From Dichetophora obliterata (lineage: Eukaryota; Arthropoda; Insecta; Diptera; Sciomyzidae), in the NCBI GenBank assembly GCA_963920525.1, contig OY986436.1, positions 25,034,818 through 25,098,817 on the forward strand: a stretch of 64,000 nt of DNA. Reading direction: 5' to 3'. The position numbers and the translations under genes were made by a program. Positions within the stretch are counted from its first letter, which is position 1, and each line of letters opens with the position of its first letter. Below, in pieces: positions 45,318 to 55,577 of the stretch. The notes beneath the pieces were generated by a model that saw only the letters and a list, made by a program, of their open reading frames with translations, ran no database searches and had not been told where the DNA came from.

Positions 45318-46032
45318 AGTTGGTATGGTATGATGGTATGATGGTATGATAGTAAGATGATGTGATGCTTATTGTACGACGGTATATTGTGGTGAATTTG
45401 GTATATTGGGTGTTATGATAGTATAATTTAAAGGTATATTGCTTATGGTATGATGATCTAGTATGATGGTATGATCTGGTATGATGGCATGGTATGTTGG
45501 TATGGTGTGACGGTGGGGTATGATGTTATAATCTCCATAATATGATGGTAAGGTATAAATGTATGGTATTAAGGTATACACCAGTGATGTTCCTCGACGC
45601 GTCGTCCTTAACTGTCGACTTTTTGGTGCCGATAATGAAGAGAATGGTCGACAACGTAGACAATGTCGACAATTGTGTAGGCAATTTCCACAAAATGCAA
45701 CACTGCGAAAATGCGAGTTCTTATTAGATTGTGCTAATTCTTAAAATCCTTTGAAATTTAATTCGTTTTTTTAACAAAAATTAACAAATTGAACAAACAA
45801 AAAGTAAGTCTGGAATGTGTAATAATAACGAATACTACGAACTTAGACTCCATTTAATTAAATACCTAGTAAACATGCAGTCTCTGACATTAATTATCTA
45901 CACGTCGTTAAAAGCAATTGTCTACATGACATTGTCGACACCGTCGACAATAGTATTGTTTACATCAAGCTGTCTACGCCCCACATCACTGGTATAAACG
46001 CTTATGGTATGATAATGGTATGATTTCATGAT
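45318..46032. repeat. Degenerate GGTATGAT minisatellite interrupted by a hAT MITE
   Basis: Irregular repeats of GGTATGAT/GGTATGGTATGATG run from 45318 to 45581 and resume at 45992-46032. The gap is exactly the family-2 hAT MITE (45582-45991), so the array predates that insertion. Confidence 0.85.
45582..45991 (-). mobile_element. hAT MITE family 2, copy B (410 bp)
   Basis: Inverted relative to copy A at 17829. Starts CAGTGATGTTCCTCGACGCG and ends with the complement of CAGTGATGTGGGGCGTAGAC. Flanks GTATACAC and GTATAAAC match at 7 of 8 positions, an 8-bp TSD with one change. The CGACAATGTCGACA-type internal motifs and overall layout are shared with copy A. Confidence 0.85.
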
Positions 46033-46538
46033 GATTTGGAAGGTCCGTAGTCAAGTGGGCGTCCTTGGGGTTCTAATTTTTTCATAGGTTGCAAGGTAAA
46101 TACAATAAGGGTATTTACGGTTTAGTACACTTGCATGTGCAGTTGAGGACTTGAGGACTTGTGCAAATGTGCAGTTAGGTTTTCGTGAACACACCACCAT
46201 CACTATTTCAAAGCCGTCCAATTTTTTGATGCACACAACTGCACAACCACTCAAGTTTGATAGTAGTAAAGCACTTGTGTAGATTTCTGACGTACGTGTA
46301 TTTTGTTGTTGTAAAGTGCCCAAGTCCTCAACTGCACTGGCAAGTGCACTGTATCGTCAGGACTATTAAAAGCAAAACATGATTGTTTTTAAAACAAAAT
46401 TTAGTCAAACTTTGGAAACATTTTGAAAAATCTTTTAGTGATATTTCACCATTTCCAGAATTAAACAAGTAAAGGATTGAGTAATGAAGTTATTTCCGAT
46501 TGTTTCGAGTCTAGTTTAAGATATGCTTGGAATCGTCA

Positions 46539-47252
46539 GGTGCCGTGACATAAACCCAATTTTTTTACTTGTCACTATGGAAGGGAATTTTGTCACTATG
46601 GAAGGGATGACATATTCCCAAATAAAAAGAAGTCATAGTTCCAAATTTTTTCTTCAAATCGCGCGATTTTTTATAAAATTTTTAAATTTTTTGATATATT
46701 AGGCTGGAAGTGCAAATTAAAGAAAAAAGCGAAACTAGTTTAGTTTATTGAAAAAAGTTGGGACTTACATATGTAATAAAAGTGTTCTATCTTGAAAAGT
46801 AATACATGGAATTTAATGGTTCATAAATAGCTTATTGAATGGTAATAGCATAAGTTTTCTTTAAATATTCTTGCTTAGTTTATAAAAGTATGCAATTAAT
46901 AGTAAAATAGCAAGTTTTTGAGCCCATTTTCTTTAATTTGGACTTATATAACTTTATTTGGACATTAATTTGCACAGATTTGGAATTTAAAGATCTTAAT
47001 ACATATAAACGTTCCACGAAAAAATAGTCAAACAAATTAATTTTGGCTAAAAACAAAATATTTCGAAATGTCTATCCAAATTTTCTTATTTTAAGGCTCA
47101 AAAGTGACATTATCCCAATTGGGGTTATGGCACTTTACAAGCAGTGACACTGACCCAAGTATAAAATTTGAGTTTTTGTCGCAGTATTAGGAATGACATA
47201 ATCCCAAAATTAAAAATTGGGATTGTGCTACTTGGGGTTATGTCAGGGTACC
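46539..47252. mobile_element. TIR element with GGTRCCSTGACATAAMCCCAA ends
   Basis: GGTGCCGTGACATAAACCCAA at 46539 is inverse to the right end (GGTACCCTGACATAACCCCAA on the minus strand). GACATAATCCC/GACATATTCCC motifs recur next to each end. Flanking AATCGTCA and AAACGTCA (one base off the end) may be an 8-bp TSD. About 714 bp, non-coding. Confidence 0.65.
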
Positions 47253-47845
47253 GAAACGTCACTCTTATTTTATTAATTGTTTTATTAATCAAGTAAAAAA
47301 GTTTTTATTCCATTTTTGAGTAGTATTTAAAAAAATTTTGTACGAACTTAAAACATTGCATTTTTTAAAATATTTGGAAACAGCAATAGAAAAACAAAAA
47401 TATAAATGTTTTGCGATGACATTAAATAAAATTACTATTTTTATTTAAAAAAATAATGAATTTATGTAAATTTTATTCTTGTAAATTTTTTTTCAATAGA
47501 TTGATAGAAATTGTTGTAAAGTTTTTATTATAATTTTTGTGTTTTGAAATTCTTGTGAAAAGTCAAAATATTGCTCTAAACATTTAAAAATTTTGGAAAA
47601 ATATTTAATTAAGTAAAATTTTTCGAATGAATGTATGTATAAAAATTCTATATAAAATTCTAAGTAATCTATACATTAAAAGCGTAAAAAATTTTAAGAA
47701 CCATTTTCTCTCGTGTTTTCCAAACGATTTTGATAGTTAGATTTTTAAATTAAGTAAAGTAGGGAGAAAGCACCGAATATTTTTTAATATTAGAAATTCA
47801 CCTGCTTTAAACTGGTGAAATTATGTATTTCACGCATTGTGGGAT

Positions 47846-48178
47846 CATGGTACAATTATTTAACAAGGTAGTAGTGACAGTTTTTTGGCGATCAGCAGTT
47901 ATCAAAAATAGCTACAGAATTTGTAGTTTGCTGCTGTTGACTAGCTATGTTTAACTCGTTGCTTATTTTTTAACTTTTCTTTGATTCATCAAATTTATTC
48001 GTGAAGTTTATTGCAATGATTTTAGTTTGCTGCGATTGACCAGCTATGTTTAAGTCCTTGCTTATTTTTTCACTGTCCTTTGATTCATTGCATGAACAGC
48101 TAATTTTGACAACTTCCGATCGCTGCTCGTGAAAAAAAAGTCGGTTGACGCTACTACCTTGTTAATAATTATACCATG
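47846..48178. mobile_element. CATG-family MITE, full-length copy D, exact 8-bp TSD
   Basis: CATGGTACAATTATTTAACA then AGGTAGTAG opens it, and the complement of CATGGTATAATTATTAACAA then GGTAGTAG closes it. TGTGGGAT stands directly outside both ends (47838-47845, 48179-48186). The subterminal AACAGCTAATTTTGACA is shared with the copies at 15719, 25929 and 37713. 333 bp, non-coding. An 8-bp TSD suggests hAT or P-type enzymes, but the CATG terminus is unusual. Confidence 0.8.
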
Positions 48179-48190
48179 TGTGGGATCATA

Positions 48191-48638
48191 GTGCTAGTTT
48201 ACACTAGCTTCACTCAACCGACTCACTTTGACGTTTACGGAAGAGATGAGGAAGTGGGAAGGTGAATAAAGTGAGACAAGAGTATTAAAAAGTTTAAAAT
48301 TTTTTGCGATTCATGTACTGAACACATTGACGACGACTGCAACATCGCGAAACAACATGAAGAAAGAAACAACAATCTGGAAGTCTAGATTGTTTCATTC
48401 ACGTATACACAAACACTTATATTGCTCTGTTGTCGTACGTCAAATTAGGAAAAAATTCTAAAGCGACGACAGCGACTTTGTTGCAATCACTCATTGTCGT
48501 TGCAACATTTCCCACATTCACCTCCATAAGAAAAGCATGTCAAAATAATTTGACATTTGACGCAGTGCTGCTGTCGTCGTCAATGTGTTCAATCCATCAC
48601 TTTTATTTGAAATTCGGTGAGCTACTGTAAACTGGCAC
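48191..48638. mobile_element. TIR element GTGCYAGTTTACASTAGCT with nested MITE
   Basis: GTGCTAGTTTACACTAGCTT is inverse to the right end (GTGCCAGTTTACAGTAGCTC on the minus strand). ATA lies outside both ends. A second TIR pair (48319-48591) lies within it. Confidence 0.55.
48319..48591. mobile_element. TGAACACA-family MITE, copy A
   Basis: TGAACACATTGACGACGACT then GCAACATCGCG against TGAACACATTGACGACGACA then GCAGCACTGCG (right, minus strand). The same terminal sequence appears at 58942-59235, so these are two copies of one family. Around it lies the element at 48191-48638. Confidence 0.65.
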
Positions 48639-48716
48639 ATATACACGCAGAAGATCCGCACAAAATTTAGAGAAAAAACGGCCTCACGGTTTCGTAAGGT
48701 TTTTTTTTATACCAAA

Positions 48717-48869
48717 GTGTAAGAAAACAAGGTGAACGTGGCGTTTAAATCTTTTGCTAAAGCTGTCAAGCTTGTGAATGAGTGAAAGAGACAGAAAAGA
48801 TGATTTTGTTTGGCTTGACAACTCAAGTGTTGGGTTTTTTTAGAGAGGTGTCAACTTGTTTTCTTACAC
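48717..48869. mobile_element. Short MITE, TIR GTGTAAGAAAACAAG
   Basis: GTGTAAGAAAACAAGGTGAAC and the inverse of GTGTAAGAAAACAAGTTGACA bound 153 bp. No TSD identified. Confidence 0.6.
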
Positions 48870-48874
48870 CATGC

Positions 48875-50308
48875 TTTACGCTGTGATATGTGCTCGTTAA
48901 CGTTCCCAAATGAACGATTAAAACCATCTCGTTTCTTCGCAGGTTACTGCGTCATGTGTAAATCGGCGTTCACTCTGGCCGTAACCTAATTCATTAGGAA
49001 AGTAAAAGTGATGCCAAATTTTTGTGAAAAACATATATTTTTGATATTAATTTTGTATCGAATCAGCAGAGAATGTATGCGAAAAAGTCGGATTTCGAAC
49101 ACTGGCGAACTTTTGTTTACTTTATTGGGCAAAAATTGTATTTTATACAATTTTCATCTTTACCTTATTTACGTTCAAGAAGGCACAGCTGCAGGCTCTT
49201 TTTTTAGCTTAATTCTTAAATGGATACATAAAAAATATCTCTTGGCTACAGTTCGACAGATTTTAAATGGCAAATTTTTAAAAACTTAAAACTAGTTTTT
49301 TATTTTGTTTTTCCAGTCGACGAGGTTTAGGGATTGTTTAACAACATTCTTTTAATTTAAAAGTTATTAAAAATTTAAAAATTATTTCTAAACTTAAATC
49401 AATTATTTTTTCAGAAATTCAAAAAATGCGAAAACGATCTTCTTACCCCTGTTGATTTTTTTTTATAAATTATTCCTACAAGGTATTTTTTGACAATTTT
49501 ATCCACCTTTATCAATGGTTTGAAAAGTAAATCTATTATTTTCCCTATGTTAATTTTTTGTATAACATTCCTGTTAAGTTTAACATTCACTTCTAAGCTC
49601 GTTGCATTTTTACTATATTGCTATCTTGCTTTAGATAATGCATTATGTCTAAAATTTAACATGTTAAACAAGGTGTACTGTCACATACAGAATTTTTAAG
49701 TCTCAATAAATAAAATGAAATAAAAATTAAGTTTAAAACTTTTCTGACCCAAAAAAAAGAAAAAATAACAAAACCATATTTTTTACAAAATTTAAAAAAA
49801 AAGTATAAATAAAAATAATATTTTACAATAATGTTCTTCTATGAGCTATGAAACAATTCTCTATTTGAGTCATTTTCAAGATATTAAGGGTATAAAATGA
49901 TCTTTTTCTTAAAATTAACTCGATAACAAAATATCATATCAATATAAAAAAATATATAGCGAAACGTTACATATAACTTTATATAAAAAAAAAATAAAAG
50001 CCACATTAAAGAAAAATAAATTATGTAATCAATTTTGTATGACATTTTTTATATTGTTACTATAAATATTATATTGGTAACTTTTTACATACATTTTTGT
50101 AATCAAAACATCATATATTTTTACAAGATTACACAAGATACCAAATCCAAGATGAAAAAAATTGGGACACTCATTAGACCATCATCAACGCATGTCAATG
50201 AGAATAATTGAAAGATGTTGTGAATACATTAATTATTTCTTATTTCTATAAAACTATAAAAAAAAATATTTCCTATACGTTTTTATTTTTCAAGTTCTGA
50301 TAACATTA
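48875..50308. other. Intergenic DNA, nothing recognised
   Basis: AT-rich, with chance open frames up to 93 codons and no motif or codon signal of a gene. Confidence 0.4.
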
Positions 50309-50464
50309 GGGCAGTTCACGATCTTGTTGTATCGTTGCAAATGCAAAATAAACAGCTTTTACAAAAACAAAAAGCATGGAAAAGCTTTTGCAATATATGC
50401 TTTTTGTTTTTGTAAAAGCTGTTTATTTTGCATTTGCAACGATGCAACAAGATCGTGAACTGCC
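50309..50464. mobile_element. Near-perfect palindromic PIF/Harbinger MITE (156 bp), TSD TTA
   Basis: Arms 50309-50377 and 50397-50464 are inverse copies over about 68 bp with very few differences, separated by a 19-bp loop. They start GGGCAGTTCACGATCTTGTTG. TTA lies directly outside each end (50306-50308, 50465-50467). The GGGC start and TTA duplication are typical of Harbinger MITEs. A transcript would fold into a long hairpin. Confidence 0.88.
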
Positions 50465-50469
50465 TTATT

Positions 50470-52396
50470 GTTTTGACCAATGTAACTAGAGGCAAACACA
50501 CATGTAATTGTTCTTGATTAAATAATTTACTGAATGGAGTTCAATCTCTCTTTCATATGACATTTTTGTTTTATTTTTGTATTATAAATATATAATTTGA
50601 AAAATTACTGATAATATAGGTTATGGATGATAAATATAATTGTGAAGAAGCATTTTTTCGGCGTATATAAAATCATAATACAATAAAGGCCAATTTAAAC
50701 TCATTGAAAAAAGAATCATCCAAAGATTAATCGTGGAGCGCTCCTTTGCTCCAATGATCCAAAGACTTTGTATTTTGCGCTTCATGTTTGCATTGCGTGC
50801 CATTGGAGTCGAGCACTTCCTTTTACATTCTAAACGAGCAGCCATGGAGAACTCCAACGTTACTCTTTTGCGAGCAATGAAGGAGTACTCTCCCTGCCCT
50901 CCCAAATGAGCAATAAAGTAGTATTGCCTTTTTCTTTCAAAGTTATCAATAAAGGAGTACTCGACTTTTCCTTCAAAGTGATCAATAATGGAGTGCTCTG
51001 TTTAAGTTATTTATTTAGTTATGAAGGAGCAATACAAATGATATAATTTTTTATATGAAAATCGATACATTGAAATTTATTAAGAGTTTTTATTTTTACA
51101 GTTTAAGTTATAAGTTTTGCTGTAAAACGAAGCTTTTAATTTTCGGAAAGCAGCTTTGACTGATTACTCAAAATCCGCGTAGCTTTCGAAATTCTCTTTC
51201 AGTGCTTTTGTAATAAGAAACAAAATTTGTCAATAGAAATGCAGAAAATTAATTAACATTTTAGCTACTACGCGAAAAAAAAATCTACAAAAATATTTAA
51301 AAATTAAAACAGTATAAAAATATCCTTTATAGTTCCAAATGTAACAATAAAGGAGGAATAGTACATTGCTGTCTTGAATGAACAAAAACGTATTCTTTAT
51401 TGCTCCGAATGAAGTATTAAAGTCCTTAATTGCTCTAGTCCAAACTCGAACTATTGGACTACTTGAATCATTTAATGAAATAAGAATTTTCAATAAGACT
51501 TTATTAAAGAGTGAATTATCATTATTAAACTATTCAAAGAACTTTTTTAGGTAGAAGTGAAATTTAACATGCGTGGCAAAAAAATAGTTTTTTTATATTT
51601 TTTAAAAATTACGTAATATATTTCAAGGTTGCGCTTCTTAAAGCAATATTTGTTAGATGAATTTTTCAAGCTATTTTTCTTAGTTTAAACTTTTTAAAAC
51701 TGGTATCAACAACCTCTATTTGAACCTATGTTGAAATTTATATTATCCGAATTATAGAATCAATTTTAGCTTTAACGACAAATAAATTTATTTATTTAAA
51801 ATTTTATGATACATTTATAATTAAAAAGTTTTTTCTACTCTTGGACCAACAAGCAATGTCATTGAACTGGTTTACGCACCCTAGCTAAATTGAAAGGCTG
51901 ATTCCTTTACTACACGAGTGTGACAGTTTGTTTGTTTTTTTTTGTCTTGAATAAGAGAAAGCAAGACAAGAATTTTGCAGCAAGATGTGACAAAGTAAAG
52001 GCATGACTGCTTAGCGCGTAACAAGCGCTGGGTTGACAGACAAAGCATTAATTTGTTATGCTTGTAAGGAGTTGTATAATCCGTAAATATAAACATTTTC
52101 TGAAACAAAAGAAAATAAAATGAGTTTGTTCGGTGATTTAATATAATTGAATAAGTTTGTTGCTTAAGTCTTTCGTTATGAAGTGTTGAAAGTGTTGTTG
52201 AAAAACCCAAAAAAAGGCAGTAAGAATCGGCTGCAGAGTATCTAGATTAGATAAATTTTAAAAGTTTTTATGTTGCAGAAAAATATTTTTTGCATAAAAA
52301 ATTTATAAACCTAAAACATTTACATTCCAATTTTTTTTGTTACTTCAAAGACTAGCATGTGAAAATTTTATTATCAATTTGCATTAAAACTGAACG
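50470..52396. other. Intergenic DNA with degenerate AAAGGAGTACTC words
   Basis: 50860-51000 and 51340-51440 repeat AATAAAGGAGTACTC/GAGCAATAAAG motifs irregularly, perhaps an eroded TIR element. No coding frame recognised. Confidence 0.35.
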
Positions 52397-52567
52397 CACA
52401 CGGTTAGAAATCTTGTACTAAAATTTAAACTTTTCTGTACTACATATAAGTCAACACCAGCTATGGTCTCAAATCTAGTATTTACAAATTACTAAAAAAT
52501 GGTTTTAATACAGCTTTGGTTTAAAATTTAGTACAATCTTGGATTAAAATACTAAAAAAAAACAAAA

Positions 52568-52640
52568 TAATAAACACCGCGAGATTCGATCACACGACAT
52601 TCAGTTTATAAGCCCACTACTCTAACCATCGCACAGTGGC
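52568..52640 (-). other. tRNA-like segment with Pol III A/B boxes in foldback arm
   Basis: On the minus strand, GATGGTTAGAGTAGTGG resembles a D-arm/A box and GTGATCGAATCTCGC resembles a B box, 35-40 bp apart as in a tRNA. It sits just inside the left arm. The T-arm pairs only weakly. A similar module lies in the same relative place in the element at 27303-28143. Confidence 0.5.
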
Positions 52641-52689
52641 CCCAAATTGACTTTTGCGTCTCAAAATTCTGCAACTTTTTTCTCTCTTG

Positions 52690-53910
52690 GTATAATTAAA
52701 CCAAACTCTGTTGATTAAACCAAACAAACAGGAATATATTACCTGTGATATTCAATAAATCGTTTGAACAATTTCCATGCGGTTCAAAATCCATGTGGTT
52801 TTTTATTACTAAAATTTTATTTAAAGTTAAGAAATATACGATTATGGCTTGACTTGTACGTTTCAAAATGCTCTGACTTTCGTGTCTCTTGCAATAATTA
52901 AGCCAAATTTAAAATATATTTTCTATGATATTCAATAAATGATTAAAACTACTTTTTTCAAAATCCATTTTAGTTTTTAGTACCAAAATATTGTTTTAAA
53001 TTTAAAAAAAAAATCGATTTATGCTTTAAAAAATCTGTAGCTTTTTTGTTTCTTGAAATATTTAAGCCCAATTTAGAATGAAATTTCTTTGATATTCGAT
53101 CAATCACTTGAGCTACTTTTTTCCAAAATTTATTGTAGTTTTAGTACTAATTTATTTTTCAATTCGAAAAATACGATTTTGCGTTTCAAAATAGTGTTAC
53201 TTTTTTGTCTCTTGCGATAATAAAGCCAAATTTAAAATATATTTTTATGATATTTAATAAATCATTTAAACTACTTTTTCAAAATCCGATTTAGTTTTTA
53301 GTGCCAAAATTTTGTTTTAAATTAAAAAAAACGATTTTGGCTTTAAAAATCTGTTACTTTTTTGTTTCTTAAAATATTTAAGCCCAATTTGGAATGTATT
53401 TTATATGATATTCAATAAATCACTTGAACTACTTTTTTCCAAAATCCATTTTAGTTTTTAGCACTTATTTTTTTTCAAGTTTAAAAAATGTACGATTTTG
53501 CGTTTCAAAATAGCATAACATTTTTATCTCTTGCTATAATGAAGCCAAATTTAAAAGATATTTTCTATGATATTCAATAAATCATTTTAACTGCTATTTC
53601 AAAATCCGTTTTAGTTTTTAGTACCAAAATTTAGTTTTAAATTTAAAAAAAATACTATTTTGGATTTCAAAAATCTGTAGCTTTTTTTTTCTTGAAATAT
53701 TTAAACCGGATTGGAATGTAATTTCTTTGATATTCAATAAATAACTTGAACTACTTTTTTCCAAAATCTATTTTAGTTTTTAGTACTAATTTTGCTTATC
53801 AAAATTGTGTAACTTTTTTGTCTCTTGCAATAATGAAGCCAAATTTAAAATATATTTCCTATGATATTAAATAAATCATTCAAATTACTTTTTTTCAAAA
53901 TCCATTATTT
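52690..53910. repeat. About 160-bp tandem array with alternating A/B units
   Basis: GATATTCAATAAATCA-type anchors recur at 52747, 52927, 53091, 53249, 53407, 53569, 53729 and 53863. Two unit types alternate. Type A has AATGAAGCCAAATTTAAAATAT (52900, 53215, 53530, 53823) and type B has AATATTTAAGCCCAATTTGG (53050, 53365, 53690). The repeat unit of amplification is therefore a dimer of about 320 bp, as in higher-order satellite arrays. Confidence 0.85.
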
Positions 53911-54291
53911 TTATTATTACAAGCTTGTTAAGATTATTCTTAAAAACTGATTTTAAGAAATTTTTATAATGTTTGAAATCTTAAAAATAAAGTCTTAAGT
54001 CTTAAATTTCAATTTAAAGTAAAGAAATTTGTGTAAAGTGTTTTGTTGTATGTAGTAAAAGTGGAGCATCACATGCGTGAGATTTTGGGGCAGACTCCAT
54101 ACTCCACATATATAACCATGATCACGGAAAACTACACGGAAATCAACACAAAAATCGTATTTGTTGAAGAAATCTGATTATAACCAGAAAACATATATTA
54201 TAGAATAATACTATGCAGGAAAAAGGCATAGGATCCATAAAAAATTTTTAGAAATAGTTGAATTGTGCAAAGTTACCATAAAAACCCCAAA

Positions 54292-54630
54292 AAACACAAG
54301 TTCATTATATGTGATGAGTTGGAAAGGGCACCAAGGCCCTCTTTAGCTTTCCTACGCCAATGGTTCCTTCTAGACAAACAGGCATTTGAGAAACATGCAG
54401 ATTTTAACGGAATTATGGATTGCGACTGCATCAACAGAGTTTAATAGAAGAAAAAATATAAAGTTTATGGGATATTTTTTTGCCATGCACCTACGTTATG
54501 AAAATTTAAATTTCTCAGAAAGGGAAAAATTGGAGCAACTTATTTTTTTTGTCTAGCTTCCGATACACTAAGGAACCAAATGCATTATAAAAGAAAACTG
54601 CGCAAGACAGCGCAACTATTTAAACCTTAA
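54292..54630 (+). pseudogene. Unidentified coding remnant in the foldback element
   Basis: Three consecutive pieces in different frames look strongly protein-like: KHKFIICDELERAPRPSLAF, LRQWFLLDKQAFEKHADFNG and IMDCDCINRV (stop at 54442); then KFMGYFFAMHLRYENLNFSE and REKLEQLIFF; then ASDTLRNQMHYKRKLRKTAQ and LFKP with a stop at 54628. Together they read like the last 110 or so residues of one protein. I do not recognise it. Its place in the element suggests an element-encoded protein. Confidence 0.45.
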
Positions 54631-55356
54631 TCAAAGATAAAAAAAAAATAAAAATAACAGGTTGATAAAAAATATTAAATTTATTGAATAAAACTATTTT
54701 TTCAAAAAGCCTAAACATTAAGCTTTCCAACGGTATATAATAATTGTATGATCAATTTGAAAAGAGTTGAAAAAAAAATTTGATTAAAAACGTTCTTCAT
54801 TTCGCTGCTTTTATAGGACTGTGTCTTGAGAACACTTTAGCAAGCCATATAACTGAATCGTGTCAATTTTTTTATAAAATTTACATTATAGTACAAAATT
54901 TGACCTTATCTTAGATTATTTTCATAATGATATAGGCTGCAAGAGTAATTTTTAATAAATCATTTATGAGACGCAAGCGTCCATTTGGGCCCACTGTGCA
55001 CCGGACTATTGGCCTAGACGTAAAAAGCGCGATAAGCAAACATATGAACCGAGTTGCCTAATATTGAGTCCAAGCATTGCCAGGCTAATTTTTTACGGGT
55101 CTTAATCCAAATTTAGTATCCAAATTTAGTATCCAAATGTACTAGAACTGAGCATAAATTTTATTGTAAAAAAAAGTAATACAGAACTGTACTTAAATTT
55201 ACACCAAAAAGGCTAAAATTGAAACCAAAAAGCTAGTATAGAAGAGCTTTAACTATGAGTTAGTATTTGCAAAGTTTAAATTTTAAACCGGAAGTTTTAA
55301 AAGAATGCAGTAATGTTTTAGTGGGACTAAAATTAAGTTCAAGATTTCTAACCGTG

Positions 55357-55550
55357 CAGAATAAAGCATTCCTAATAACATTTTTAATAAAAATAATTTT
55401 TTTTTCTTACACCATATCCAACCAAACTACGGTTGGTTGGATATCAATTGAAATTCTGAAATTGTCAATTGAAATTCAGAAATTTTATTTGAAGGACAGA
55501 AAAGATCAATTAAAACTCAGATATATCATTTGAAATTATTAAATAATTAT
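55357..55550 (+). repeat. Dispersed repeat flanking the foldback element (right part)
   Basis: GAATAAAGCATTCCTAATAAC and, further on, AGGACAGAAAAGATCAATTAAA, ACTCAGATAT and ATTTGAAATT match 61790-61995 in order. The left part of the same repeat is 52350-52398 (GACTAGCATGTGAAAATTTT, then GAACGCA). It was the target of the foldback element. Confidence 0.7.
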
Positions 55551-55577
55551 TTAATTATTACTTTTTTTATTATTATC

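Larger units (their letters stand above)
52631..54999. mobile_element. Inner TIR pair GCACAGTGGSCCCAAATKGAC
   Basis: GCACAGTGGCCCCAAATTGAC then TTTTGCGTCTCA on the left against GCACAGTGGGCCCAAATGGAC then GCTTGCGTCTCA on the right (minus strand). Either a separate CAGTGG-ended element nested in the foldback element or its inner arm segment. No TSD resolves this. Confidence 0.55.
52399..55356. mobile_element. Foldback-like element, about 3 kb, TIR CACGGTTAGAAATCTTG
   Basis: CACGGTTAGAAATCTTGTACT at the left is inverse to the right end (CACGGTTAGAAATCTTGAAC on the minus strand). The arms (about 52399-52560 and 55080-55356) contain TTTGGATTAAAATACTAA-like subrepeats in opposite orientation. Inside are a tRNA-like segment, a second TIR pair (52631-54999), an alternating tandem array and a coding remnant. 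A related locus at 61735-61995 matches the two flanks joined without the element, so it shows the pre-insertion arrangement. Confidence 0.75.

Noticed and set aside
52690..53910. Multi-exon gene suggested by regular AG/GT sites
   Set aside because: The regularity comes from the 160-bp tandem units, and no open frame persists.
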